39,548 bases of DNA. Origin: Microbacterium sp. MYb54. GTDB taxonomy: Bacteria; Actinomycetota; Actinomycetes; Actinomycetales; Microbacteriaceae. Positions 1 to 8,396 of the stretch are shown here, piece after piece. Under the pieces are notes generated by a model that was given only the letters and a program-made list of their open reading frames with translations, ran no database searches and was not told where the DNA came from. Numbering within the stretch: position 1 is the stretch's first letter; the number at the start of each line of letters is the position of its first letter. The DNA is taken from NCBI RefSeq assembly GCF_002979515.1, contig NZ_PCPA01000030.1:1-39548 (forward strand). Direction: 5' to 3'. The position numbers and the translations under genes are program-made.

Positions 1-79
1 GTCAGCCGCGGGGTGGATCCCGGGGAGTCCGCCGTGCGGGGGATGTCCTGGCGTACCGGCGCTCCGTAACGTGAGGGGC

Positions 80-976
80 ATGACCACAGGAATGCTCGAA
101 CTCTCCGGCATCACCAAGAGCTACGGCTCTCGGCGCGTGCTCGACGATGTGTCCTTCACGGTCGCCCCAGGGCGGCTCACGGGCTTCGTCGGCGGCAACG
201 GCGCCGGCAAGACCACCACGATGCGCATCGTCCTCGGACTGCTGTCCTCGGACGGCGGCCAGGTGAACCTCGATGGTGCTCCGCTGACCGCCGAGGACCG
301 CCGCCGCTTCGGCTACATGCCCGAGGAGCGCGGCCTCTACCCGAAGATGAAGGTGCTCGAGCAGATCGTCTACCTCGCCCGCCTGCACGGCTTCGGCAAG
401 CCGGAGGCCACGGAGCGCGCGACCTCCCTGCTCACCGAGCTCGGTCTCGGCGAACGGCTGAACGACACGATCGAGTCGCTCTCGCTCGGCAACCAGCAGC
501 GCGCGCAGATCGCCGCCTCGCTCGTGCACGACCCCGAGGTGCTCATCCTCGACGAGCCGTTCTCCGGCCTCGACCCGCTCGCGGTCGACGTGGTCGCCGG
601 CGTTCTGCAGTCCAGCGCCGCCAAGGGCGCATCCATCCTGTTCTCGTCCCACCAGCTCGATGTGGTCGAGCGCCTGTGCGACGACCTCGTCATCCTCGCC
701 GGCGGCACGATCCGCGCCTCGGGCTCGCGGGAGAAGCTGCGTGCCGAGCACGCCCGCGACCGCTACGAGCTCGTCTCGGCCGGAGACGCCGGGTGGCTGC
801 GCACCGAACCCGGGGTGACGGTCGTCGACTTCGAGGGCGGCTACGCCCTGTTCGATGCGGACGGCCCCGAGACCGCGCAGCGTGTGCTGCAGTCGGCCGT
901 GCAGCGCGGCGATGTCGCCAGCTTCGCCCCCAAGCATCCGTCCCTCGCCCAGATCTTCAAGGAGGTCATCCAGTGA
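80..976 (+). CDS. ABC transporter ATP-binding protein, NatA-like
   Basis: Cytoplasmic ATPase of a two-gene ABC exporter, about 298 aa. Visible motifs are Walker A GGNGAGKTTTM (about residue 40), the signature LSLGNQQRAQIAASL (about 140) and Walker B VLILDEPFSGLDP (about 160). A roughly 80-residue C-terminal extension follows the nucleotide-binding domain, as in NatA/CcmA-type Na+ or drug-export ATPases. The next gene overlaps its stop as GTGA and encodes the membrane partner, so the two are translationally coupled. The start is uncertain: GTG 71, ATG 80 and ATG 92 are all in frame and none has a well-spaced Shine-Dalgarno; ATG 80 is chosen. The substrate cannot be read from the sequence. Confidence 0.9.
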   Translation: MTTGMLELSGITKSYGSRRVLDDVSFTVAPGRLTGFVGGNGAGKTTTMRIVLGLLSSDGGQVNLDGAPLTAEDRRRFGYMPEERGLYPKMKVLEQIVYLARLHGFGKPEATERATSLLTELGLGERLNDTIESLSLGNQQRAQIAASLVHDPEVLILDEPFSGLDPLAVDVVAGVLQSSAAKGASILFSSHQLDVVERLCDDLVILAGGTIRASGSREKLRAEHARDRYELVSAGDAGWLRTEPGVTVVDFEGGYALFDADGPETAQRVLQSAVQRGDVASFAPKHPSLAQIFKEVIQ

Positions 977-2061
977 GCACTCCCGCCCCCGTTCGCAGCT
1001 CGAACGGCATCTGGCTCGTCGCCGAGCGCGAGATCGGCTCGAAGCTGCGCAGCAAGGCCTTCCTGATCTCCACCGGCATCCTGCTGGTCCTCGCCCTCGC
1101 CGGCATCATCTTCGGTGGCTTCGCGAGCAAGAACACCGACGCGATGCCGGTCGCCGCGACCGCGCAGACCGCTGCCGCCGTCTCGGCCATCCCCGGCGTC
1201 GAGGTCACCGAGGTGGCCGACCGGGCCGCCGCCGAGAAGCTCGTGCGCGACGACAAGGTCGACGCCGCGGTACTGGAGGGCGACGGGCCGTCGGGCTACA
1301 CGATCATCGCGCTGCAGGATGCTCCGAGCTCGCTCACCGCTGCGCTCTCGGTGTCGCCCGAAGTTGTCATCCTGGAACCGGTGACCACGAACCCGGCGCT
1401 GCGGTACTTCATCGCGATCGCGTTCGGGCTGGTCTTCATGATGGCCGCGGCGACGTTCGGCGGCACGATCGCGCAGAGCGTCGTGGAGGAGAAGCAGACC
1501 CGTGTGGTCGAGGTGCTGCTGTCGGCGATCCCGGCGCGCACACTGCTCGCCGGCAAGGTGATCGGCAACACGGTGCTGGCGATGGGGCAGATCCTCGCCC
1601 TGGCTGCGGTGGCCACGATCGGGCTGATCGTCACGGGTCAACGCGAGGTGCTCACGACGCTCGGGGCACCGATCATCTGGTTCGCGGTGTTCTTCCTGTT
1701 CGGGTTCATCCTGCTGGCGGCGATGTTCGCGGCCGCGGCGTCGATGGTGTCGCGTCAGGAGGACATCGGTTCGACGACCACCCCGATCACGATGCTGATC
1801 ATGGCCCCGTACATCCTGGTCATCGTCTTCAACGACAACCCGCTGGTGCTGACGATCATGTCGTACGTGCCGTTCTCGGCTCCGGTCGGCATGCCGATGC
1901 GCCTGTTCGTCGGCGAGGCGCAGTGGTGGGAGCCGCTGCTCAGCCTCGTGATCCTGCTCCTGAGCTGTGTGGCGGCGATCGTCATCGGCGCGAAGATCTA
2001 CGAGAACTCGCTGCTGCGCATGGGCTCGCGGGTCAAGCTCTCCGAGGCACTGCGCGGCTGA
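973..2061 (+). CDS. ABC transporter permease, NatB-like (ABC-2 type)
   Basis: Membrane subunit of about 362 aa that pairs with the ATPase upstream. An N-terminal transmembrane helix (about residues 25-48) is followed by an extracytoplasmic domain of about 110 residues. A C-terminal bundle of about five helices follows, beginning at ALRYFIAIAFGLVFMMA. The segment VVEEKQTRVVEVLLSAI is typical of NatB/YhaP-type ABC-2 permeases. The GTG start at 973 overlaps the ATPase stop and has GGAGG a few bases upstream (960-964). Probable Na+ or small-molecule efflux, by family only. Confidence 0.88.
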   Translation: MSTPAPVRSSNGIWLVAEREIGSKLRSKAFLISTGILLVLALAGIIFGGFASKNTDAMPVAATAQTAAAVSAIPGVEVTEVADRAAAEKLVRDDKVDAAVLEGDGPSGYTIIALQDAPSSLTAALSVSPEVVILEPVTTNPALRYFIAIAFGLVFMMAAATFGGTIAQSVVEEKQTRVVEVLLSAIPARTLLAGKVIGNTVLAMGQILALAAVATIGLIVTGQREVLTTLGAPIIWFAVFFLFGFILLAAMFAAAASMVSRQEDIGSTTTPITMLIMAPYILVIVFNDNPLVLTIMSYVPFSAPVGMPMRLFVGEAQWWEPLLSLVILLLSCVAAIVIGAKIYENSLLRMGSRVKLSEALRG

Positions 2062-2072
2062 CACCGCGCACC

Positions 2073-2117
2073 GAGAAAGCCCCCTGCTCCGCATCGCGCG
2101 GGGCAGGGGGCTTCTCT
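2073..2117. terminator. Bidirectional intrinsic terminator
   Basis: A strong hairpin between convergent genes. The left arm around 2075-2087 (AAGCCCCCTGC core) pairs with GCAGGGGGCTT at 2103-2113, and flanking GAGA/TCTC pairs lengthen the stem with one bulge. It lies directly after the ABC permease and before the 3' end of putA, so it can serve both strands. Confidence 0.75.
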
Positions 2118-2152
2118 CTTGTCAGCGAACCGTCTCGGTGGAGAACCTCGGG

Positions 2153-5100
2153 TCAGATCACGCCGTCGGCGAGGGTGGTCGGGTTGCCGAAGCGGTGGTT
2201 CGTGATCGACACGGCCTGCTCGTGCAGGAACGGCAGCATCTCGACCCGGCCGGCACCGGTCACGGCGTGCGACCAGACCGCGACATCGGGGCTTCCGTCG
2301 AGCGCCTCGTGCAGAGCCGCGGCGTCGCCGCCGACGAGACGCACGCGGTGCCAGGAGTTCGCGGCCTTGGCGTAGCGCTTGGTCCACGCGGCGTCCGACT
2401 CGTGCTTCACCGTCACGCCGTGCGCCCGCAGCGCCTTCTCGACGCGCGAGGGCAGGGCCGGAGCCGACACCGTGAACGGGCTGCCGCTGCGCAGGGCGGC
2501 GGCGAGCACGCGGATGCCGTCCACCAGCGGGGCTTCGTCTGCGATGCGCACGTCGACCGCGACCGGGCGGTAGCGGAAGAGGTTGCGCTCGACCCCGAGT
2601 CCGGACTTGTCGCTCACCGCGCCGAACTCGTCGACCCAGGCGCGCTCGTCGGATGCCGCTGCGCGGTGCAGCCATTCGGCCTCGACCGCGTCGATCTCAT
2701 GCCCGGCAGCAGCCAGCAGCGCATCGACGACGGGAACGACGGCAGCTCCTGGCGCGGCCGCCGGAAGCTCCGACGGCGTCCACTCCCCGAGACCGAAGAG
2801 GTAGTTCGGTCCGCCGGCCTTCGCGCCCGCACCGACAGCCGAGCGCTTCCAGCCGCCGAACGGCTGACGCTGCACGATCGCGCCCGTGATGCCGCGGTTC
2901 ACGTACAGGTTGCCGGCCTCGACGCGGTCGAGCCAGGTGGCGACCTCGTCGGAGTCGAGCGAGTGGATGCCGGCGGTGAGGCCGTAGTCGACCGCGTTCT
3001 GCAGGCGCAGGGCCTCATCGAGGTCCTTGGCGTGCATGATGCCGAGCACCGGGCCGAAGAACTCGGTCAGGTGGAAGTACGAGCCCTCGCGCACACCGGT
3101 CTTCACGCCCGGCGTCCACTGCTTGCCATCGTCGTCGAGCTTGCGCGGCTTCACCAGCCAGCGCTCGCCCTTCTCCAGCTTCGTGAGCGCGGTGAGCAGC
3201 TTGCCGTTCGCGGGCTCGATGATCGGACCCATCTGGGTGGCCGGGTCGTCGGGCAGACCGACACGCATCGAGGTCACGGCATCCACCAGCTGACGCTCGA
3301 ACCGCTTCGAGTCGGCGACCGACCCGACGAGGATCGCGAGCGACGCCGCGGAGCACTTCTGCCCCGCGTGCCCGAACGCGCTGCGGGCCACATCGGCGGC
3401 GGCGAGATCGAGGTCGGCGGAGGGGGTCACGATGATCGCGTTCTTGCCGCTGGTCTCGGCGAGCAGCGGCAGGTCGGAGCGGAACGAGCGGAACAGCTGC
3501 GCTGTCTCGTACGCACCAGTGAGGATCACGCGGTCCACCGCGGGACCGGCGACCAGACGCGTGCCGAGGTCGCGCGACGCCAGGTCGACGAGCGCGAGCA
3601 GGTCGCGCGGCACACCGGCGGCCCACAGCGCCTCGACCATCACGGCGCCGCAGCGCTGCGTGAGCTTGGCCGGCTTGATGATCACGGCGGAGCCCGACGC
3701 CAGACCCGCGAGCACACCGCCGGCGGGGATGGCGACCGGGAAGTTCCACGGCGGCGTGACCACGGTGACCTTCGAAGGCACGAACTCGGCACCCGAGACG
3801 GTCTCGAGGTCTTTCGCGCGCTCGGCGTAGTAGTGCGCGAAGTCGATGGCCTCGCTGATCTCGGGGTCGGCCTCGGCGATGGTCTTGCCCGCCTCGTGAG
3901 CCATGATCTCGATGAGCTGACCGCGGCGTGCGGCGAGCTCGTCTCCGGCACGGTGCAGCACGGCGGCGCGGTCGGCGGCCGGCAGCGCCGCCCATTTCTC
4001 GGCCGCGGCGGTCGCTGCGGTGAAGATGCCGTCGAGCTCGGCATCCGTCTCGACCTTGGCCAGCGCGATGCTGTCCAGGCCCAGCGTCGATCCCACCGAG
4101 CGGCCGAGGATCTCGCGACCCCACGCGCGGTTCGCGGCGATGGCCGGATCGGTGTCGGCCTGGTTCTCGAAACCGGTCGTCGTGCCGGCCGGCACTGCAG
4201 CGGTACGGTCCTGCACGCGGTGGGCCGCCGGGACGTACTGCGGCTCATCGGTCGCGAGCGCGGCCAGCGAGCGCTCGAACCGCTCGCGCTCCCGGGTGAG
4301 GAGCGTCGGGTTCGAGGCGAGCTCGAACACCGCCGACATGAAGTTCTCCGGGCTGGCGTTCTCTTCGAGGCGGCGCACGAGGTACGCGATCGCCACGTCG
4401 AACTCGGCCGGGTTCACGACCGGGGTGTAGAGCAGCAGACGGCCGACGTCCTTGCGGACGGCCTCGGCCTGGCCGGTCGCCATGCCCAGCAGCATCTCGT
4501 ACTCGACGAGGGGGTCTGCACCCGTGGGGTCGGCCACCCCGCGCGCCTCGGCGAGCAACCAGGTGTAGGCGATGTCGAACAGGTTGTGGCCCGCGACGCC
4601 GATGCGCACGGCATCCAGTCGCTCCGGCGTCATCGCCCAGTCGAGCACCCGCTTGTAGTTGGTGTCGGAGTCCTGCTTGGTGCCGTAGGTGGCGAGCGGC
4701 CAGCCGTGGATCGCGGCGTCGACCTCTTCCATCGCCAGGTTCGCGCCCTTGACGACGCGCACCTTGATCGGCGCTCCGCCCTTGGCGCGGCGGGCGGTGG
4801 CCCACTCCTGCAGATGCTGCATGGCGCCGAGAGCATCGGGCAGGTAGGCCTGCAGCACGATGCCGGCTTCGAGGTTCTCCAGCCCCGGCTGGTCGAGGAT
4901 GCTCGTGAACGCCGCGATCGTCAGGTCGAGATCGCGGTACTCCTCCATGTCGAGGTTGATGAACTTGGCCTTGCCCTTGGCCTCCGCCTTGGCAGCGAGC
5001 TCGTACAGCGGGGTGAGCTTCTCGACGACATCGGCCACGGCCTCATCGAACGACCACATCGACAGCTGGCTCACGACGCTGGAGACCTTGATCGACACGT

Positions 5101-5623
5101 AGTCGACGTCGTCGCGGGCGAGGAAGTCTCGGGTGCCCTGCAGGCGGTGCCCGGCCTCGCGCTCGCCGAGCACGGCCTCGCCGAGAAGGTTGAGGTTCAG
5201 GCGGTTGCCACTCTTGCGCAGCTTCGCGATCGCGGGGCCGAGCTTGGAGGGCGTGGCGTCCAGCACGAGGTGTCCGACCATCGCGCGCAGCACGCGGCGC
5301 GAGATCGGCACGACGACACCGGGGAGCTTCGGCGCCCAGAAGCCGCCCGTCTTGATCGCGGCGCGCAGGTAGCCGGGCAGCAGCGCCGGGGTGATGTCGC
5401 TCAGCTCGGCGAGCTTGCGGCCGGCGACGCGCAGGTCTTCCGGACGCATCACGCCGTCGACGAAGCCGACCGTGAACGCGAGTCCGTTCGGGTCCTTGAG
5501 CACCTCGGACAGGCGCTGGGCGGCAGGCTCGACGGGGTGCGTCTCGCTCTCGACGAGCCAGCGCTGCACCAGGGCGGCGACGTCTTCGGTGCGGGGGGTG
5601 GTGGTGTCGGCGGCGACAGGCAT
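2153..5623 (-). CDS. putA: Bifunctional proline dehydrogenase / L-glutamate gamma-semialdehyde dehydrogenase
   Basis: Oxidises proline to glutamate in two steps (FAD-dependent PRODH, then NAD+-dependent P5C dehydrogenase). The 1156-aa protein has a PRODH barrel in about residues 30-450 and an aldehyde dehydrogenase domain in about 500-970. The latter shows the general-base region LAETSGKN (Glu near 722) and the catalytic cysteine in GHAGQKCSAA (Cys near 756). A C-terminal region of about 170 residues follows. There is no N-terminal ribbon-helix-helix domain, so this PutA is not expected to repress itself. ATG 5623 is preceded by GGAAGG. It is transcribed divergently from a LysR gene, the likely regulator. 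Confidence 0.95.
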   Translation of the reverse strand: MPVAADTTTPRTEDVAALVQRWLVESETHPVEPAAQRLSEVLKDPNGLAFTVGFVDGVMRPEDLRVAGRKLAELSDITPALLPGYLRAAIKTGGFWAPKLPGVVVPISRRVLRAMVGHLVLDATPSKLGPAIAKLRKSGNRLNLNLLGEAVLGEREAGHRLQGTRDFLARDDVDYVSIKVSSVVSQLSMWSFDEAVADVVEKLTPLYELAAKAEAKGKAKFINLDMEEYRDLDLTIAAFTSILDQPGLENLEAGIVLQAYLPDALGAMQHLQEWATARRAKGGAPIKVRVVKGANLAMEEVDAAIHGWPLATYGTKQDSDTNYKRVLDWAMTPERLDAVRIGVAGHNLFDIAYTWLLAEARGVADPTGADPLVEYEMLLGMATGQAEAVRKDVGRLLLYTPVVNPAEFDVAIAYLVRRLEENASPENFMSAVFELASNPTLLTRERERFERSLAALATDEPQYVPAAHRVQDRTAAVPAGTTTGFENQADTDPAIAANRAWGREILGRSVGSTLGLDSIALAKVETDAELDGIFTAATAAAEKWAALPAADRAAVLHRAGDELAARRGQLIEIMAHEAGKTIAEADPEISEAIDFAHYYAERAKDLETVSGAEFVPSKVTVVTPPWNFPVAIPAGGVLAGLASGSAVIIKPAKLTQRCGAVMVEALWAAGVPRDLLALVDLASRDLGTRLVAGPAVDRVILTGAYETAQLFRSFRSDLPLLAETSGKNAIIVTPSADLDLAAADVARSAFGHAGQKCSAASLAILVGSVADSKRFERQLVDAVTSMRVGLPDDPATQMGPIIEPANGKLLTALTKLEKGERWLVKPRKLDDDGKQWTPGVKTGVREGSYFHLTEFFGPVLGIMHAKDLDEALRLQNAVDYGLTAGIHSLDSDEVATWLDRVEAGNLYVNRGITGAIVQRQPFGGWKRSAVGAGAKAGGPNYLFGLGEWTPSELPAAAPGAAVVPVVDALLAAAGHEIDAVEAEWLHRAAASDERAWVDEFGAVSDKSGLGVERNLFRYRPVAVDVRIADEAPLVDGIRVLAAALRSGSPFTVSAPALPSRVEKALRAHGVTVKHESDAAWTKRYAKAANSWHRVRLVGGDAAALHEALDGSPDVAVWSHAVTGAGRVEMLPFLHEQAVSITNHRFGNPTTLADGVI

Positions 5624-5758
5624 CGGTGGGACCTTCCAAGAGAGCGCACACCGGGGTTTCGTGTGCGGGCTGGTTCATTGTCCTGCCGCTCGGTAGGCTC
5701 CGTCTATCAACCGATTTGCGTGGATTCTGTTCACTCAAGCTGAACGAAGGATGCCGCC
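5624..5758. promoter_or_regulatory. putA/lysR divergent promoter region
   Basis: This 135-bp spacer between divergent putA and the LysR gene must hold both promoters. It contains a perfect inverted repeat GTTCA-N7-TGAAC at 5729-5745, immediately before the LysR Shine-Dalgarno (GAAGGA, 5745-5750). This is a candidate binding site for the LysR protein. The assignment is inference from position and symmetry. Confidence 0.5.
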
Positions 5759-6667
5759 GTGCTGGACGTGAACCGACTGCGGATGCTCGTGGAGCTCTCG
5801 CGCCGTGGAACGCTGTCGGCCGTGGCCGATGCCCTGTCCTACAGCAAGGCCTCCGTGTCACAGCAGCTGAGCGCTCTGGAGCGCGACGTGGGCGTGCCGC
5901 TGCTGCGTCGCGTGGGGCGCGGGGTGCAGTTCACACCGCAGGGAAACGTGCTCGTCGCCGAGGCCATCGGCATCCTCGATCAGCTCGAGCACGCCGAGGT
6001 CGCGGTCGCCGAATCGCTCACCGAGGTGACGGGAACGGTGCGCATCGCGGTGTTCCAGTCGACGGCGCACTCGCTCCTCCCCCGCGGGCTCGAAGCCCTC
6101 AAAGACCGGCATCCCGCCCTGCGGGTCGAGGTCACCGAGTGCGACCCGGAGACCGGACTGGTCGGGGTGTCCAGCCGCGACTTCGACCTGATCCTCGCCG
6201 AGCAGTACCCCGGCCGCACGCGCCCGATCCACGCCGACCTCGACCGGGTGGTGCTCGCACACGACGCGATCGCCCTCGCCCGACGCCCCGGAGCCGCCAG
6301 GCACGCGGATGCCCTCGCGGAGCTGTGGTCGACCCGCGAGGAGCCCTGGGTGCTCGAACCCGCCGGCACCGCGTCTCGCGCCTGGGCCGAGCAGCTCTGC
6401 CGCACCGCAGGGTTCGAACCCGACGTGCGCTTCGAGATCGCCGACCTCACCGCCCACGTGCGACTGATCCACGCCGGGCTCGCCGTCGGGCTGCTGCCGG
6501 AGCTCGTGTGGGCGGGCGACACCCCGACCGTCGATCTGGCGCCGCTCCCCCATGAGCCGCGGCGCGAGATCTTCTCCTCCGCACGGCGGGTGTCGGCCGA
6601 CGCCCCGTCGATCCGCGCGGTGCGCAGCGCACTCGCCGACGCCGCATCGCACAACCTCCCGGTCTGA
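5759..6667 (+). CDS. LysR-family transcriptional regulator, probable putA regulator
   Basis: 302-aa LysR-type regulator. The N-terminal winged HTH (residues 1-62) includes VADALSYSKASVSQQLSALE, the recognition region. A linker helix and a periplasmic-binding-like effector domain (about 90-295) follow. Divergence from putA with a short shared promoter region is the classic arrangement for a LysR protein controlling its neighbour, here presumably proline-responsive (inference). The GTG start at 5759 is supported by GAAGGA 8 bases upstream; the nearby ATG at 5751 is out of frame. Confidence 0.9.
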   Translation: MLDVNRLRMLVELSRRGTLSAVADALSYSKASVSQQLSALERDVGVPLLRRVGRGVQFTPQGNVLVAEAIGILDQLEHAEVAVAESLTEVTGTVRIAVFQSTAHSLLPRGLEALKDRHPALRVEVTECDPETGLVGVSSRDFDLILAEQYPGRTRPIHADLDRVVLAHDAIALARRPGAARHADALAELWSTREEPWVLEPAGTASRAWAEQLCRTAGFEPDVRFEIADLTAHVRLIHAGLAVGLLPELVWAGDTPTVDLAPLPHEPRREIFSSARRVSADAPSIRAVRSALADAASHNLPV

Positions 6668-6688
6668 GCCCGGCCGCACTCCCCTGCC

Positions 6689-6707
6689 GTAACATGTGAA
6701 GTGTTAC
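6689..6707. promoter_or_regulatory. Inverted repeat GTAACA-N7-TGTTAC (operator candidate)
   Basis: Perfect 6-bp arms at 6689-6694 and 6702-6707, placed 17-35 bases before ATG 6724 and just upstream of GAGGAG (6711-6716). There is no T-run, so a terminator is unlikely. Symmetry and spacing fit a TetR- or MarR-type operator for the transporter gene; the regulator is unknown. Confidence 0.45.
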
Positions 6708-6723
6708 CACGAGGAGCGATGCC

Positions 6724-8337
6724 ATGCAGAACCGCCCCGGCAGCATCGACCGGGTCCCCCTGAACACCTTCGCGATCGCTCTGGGCATCACCGGAGTCGC
6801 CTCGACCTGGTCTGCGGTGACCGCCGTCGCCGCCATCCCGCCCCAGCTCGCCCAGATCTTCTGGGCCCTCTCGGCCGTGGCGACGGTCTGGCTGCTCGCC
6901 GCTCACGCGGTCAGAGGACACCGGAGCGGGAAGCCGCTGCGGGGTCAGCTGCGCGATCCCGCCCAAGGGCCGCTCGCCGTCATCGTGCCACTGGTCGGGA
7001 TGCTCATCGGCGCCGATGCCGCATCCTGGCTCCCCGCCGTCGGGGCGACCATCGCGATCGCGTCGATGATCGTCACGGCCGGGTACTCCGGCTGGCTCGT
7101 GAGCACCTGGATGACCGGGCGGATCGAGCTCGGCGCCCTCCACGGCGGCTACACCCTGCCGACGGTCGCCGGCGGATTCATCACCGCGAGTACCGCTGAC
7201 GCGCTCGGCCTGCACGGGCTCGGCTGGGCGGCCTTCGGCGTCGGATGCTTGTTCTGGGTGATCATGACCACCCTGCTGATCGTGCGCATGGTCAGCCGCC
7301 CACCACTGCCGGACGCGCTCGTCCCGACCCTCGCCGTGCTCATGGCCCCGCCTGCGGTCGGAGGCCTCGCACTTTTCGCCCTGACCGATCAGGTCGCCTC
7401 GCCGTCATCGTTCGCCTTCGCTGGCGTCGCGGCGATCCTCGTCATCGCGCAGCTCGCCGCCCTCCCCCGTTACCGCCGCCTCCCCTTCACCCTGGGATTC
7501 TGGTCCTTCACATTCCCGGTCGCGGCGGTCGCGACCTACGCCATCGTCTGGCTCGACGTCGCGCACACGCCGTCGGCCGGGGTGCTCGCGATCATCCTCG
7601 GCATCGGCGTGACGCTGTTCGTGGGGGCGATCGGAATCCGCTCGCTGGCGAGACATCCGGCCATCCGGGAATATGCATGCACATGCATCTGTTTGTTCCC
7701 GTGTACCCGGACGAAGGAGTCCGATCCACTCCTTCCGAAAGGCACTTCTGTGAGCACTCCCGTGATCGACCGCACCGCACCGACCGAGCACCCCGTCCTC
7801 GACGTCCTCGCCGGCCGCTGGAGCCCCCGCGCCTTCGACGCGCAGAACTCGATCGACGAGGCCAAGCTCGCCACCGCCCTCGAGGCCGCGCGGTGGAGCC
7901 CCTCCGCCAGCAACTCGCAGCCCTGGCGCTTCATCGTCGCTCGTCGCGGCACCGCGCTGCACGCGCAGGTCGTCGACGCGCTGATGGGCTTCAACCAGGC
8001 GTGGGCCGGCAATGCCGCCGTACTCGTCGTCGCGGTCGCCGAGACCACCGACGCCTCGGGCACCCCGATCACGCACGCGCTCTACGACCTCGGTCAGGCC
8101 GTCGCGCACTTCTCCGTCCAGGCCCACCACGACGGCCTGCTCGTGCACCAGATGAGCGGCTTCGACCCCGAAGTGGTCCGCGAGTTCGCCGACCTCGAGC
8201 CGCGCTTCGTGCCCTTCACGGTCTTCGCCGTCGGCGAGTTCGGCGACATCGAGGCCCTGCCCGAGGTGCTGCAGGAGCGCGAGGTCGCCCCGCGCGTGCG
8301 TCGTCCGATCACCGAGACGGTCATCCTCAGCGCCTGA
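6724..8337 (+). CDS. TDT/TehA-type transporter reading frame continuing in frame into a nitroreductase
   Basis: Residues 1 to about 318 are a polytopic membrane protein of about ten helices. They resemble the TDT family (TehA/SLAC1/Mae1; anion, dicarboxylate or tellurite-resistance transporters) and have the usual length for that family. The frame has no stop where the transporter should end (about 7670). It continues through a short Cys-rich stretch (ACTCICLFPC) into a complete nitroreductase domain at 7750-8337, giving 537 aa in total. The join region contains a palindrome and a Shine-Dalgarno-like GAAAGG before GTG 7750. The nitroreductase may therefore be a separate gene and the transporter may have lost its stop. 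ATG 6724 has GAGGAG 7 bases upstream. A real fusion, readthrough, or a sequence error near 7680 are all possible. Confidence 0.7.
   Translation: MQNRPGSIDRVPLNTFAIALGITGVASTWSAVTAVAAIPPQLAQIFWALSAVATVWLLAAHAVRGHRSGKPLRGQLRDPAQGPLAVIVPLVGMLIGADAASWLPAVGATIAIASMIVTAGYSGWLVSTWMTGRIELGALHGGYTLPTVAGGFITASTADALGLHGLGWAAFGVGCLFWVIMTTLLIVRMVSRPPLPDALVPTLAVLMAPPAVGGLALFALTDQVASPSSFAFAGVAAILVIAQLAALPRYRRLPFTLGFWSFTFPVAAVATYAIVWLDVAHTPSAGVLAIILGIGVTLFVGAIGIRSLARHPAIREYACTCICLFPCTRTKESDPLLPKGTSVSTPVIDRTAPTEHPVLDVLAGRWSPRAFDAQNSIDEAKLATALEAARWSPSASNSQPWRFIVARRGTALHAQVVDALMGFNQAWAGNAAVLVVAVAETTDASGTPITHALYDLGQAVAHFSVQAHHDGLLVHQMSGFDPEVVREFADLEPRFVPFTVFAVGEFGDIEALPEVLQEREVAPRVRRPITETVILSA
7673..7688. promoter_or_regulatory. 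Palindrome ATGCATG-CA-CATGCAT (operator candidate)
   Basis: A perfect 7-2-7 palindrome lies exactly at the join between the transporter and nitroreductase parts, 62 bases before GTG 7750. It looks like an operator in a former intergenic region; MarR- or HxlR-type regulators often control nitroreductases from such sites. No regulator gene is adjacent. Confidence 0.5.
7750..8337 (+). CDS. Nitroreductase family protein (internal start within the longer frame)
   Basis: FMN-dependent NAD(P)H oxidoreductase of about 195 aa. The family motif RWSPSASNSQPWRFI (about residues 45-60) sits in the phosphate-binding part of the flavin site. The C-terminal YDLGQAVAHFSVQAHHDGL segment is also typical. GTG 7750 with GAAAGG (7737-7742) upstream gives a protein of normal family length. 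It is therefore probably made as an independent protein even though the frame is open from 6724. Substrate unknown; quinones or nitroaromatics by family. Confidence 0.75.
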   Translation: MSTPVIDRTAPTEHPVLDVLAGRWSPRAFDAQNSIDEAKLATALEAARWSPSASNSQPWRFIVARRGTALHAQVVDALMGFNQAWAGNAAVLVVAVAETTDASGTPITHALYDLGQAVAHFSVQAHHDGLLVHQMSGFDPEVVREFADLEPRFVPFTVFAVGEFGDIEALPEVLQEREVAPRVRRPITETVILSA

Positions 8338-8352
8338 CCCACGCTCTCTCCG

Positions 8353-8385
8353 AACGGGGCCTCCGGATTGTCCGGGGGCCCCGTT
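8353..8385 (+). terminator. Intrinsic terminator after nitroreductase
   Basis: A 15-bp stem (AACGGGGCCTCCGGA at 8353-8367 against 8371-8385, one G-U pair) with a 3-base loop lies just downstream of the nitroreductase stop. It ends 11 bases before the next ATG. Confidence 0.75.
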
Positions 8386-8396
8386 AGCGTGTGCGG

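Noticed and set aside
1967..5743. Very long plus-strand open frame opposite putA
   Set aside because: Arg/His/Gly-rich translation with no domain pattern, fully antisense to a convincing PutA; a GC-driven shadow.
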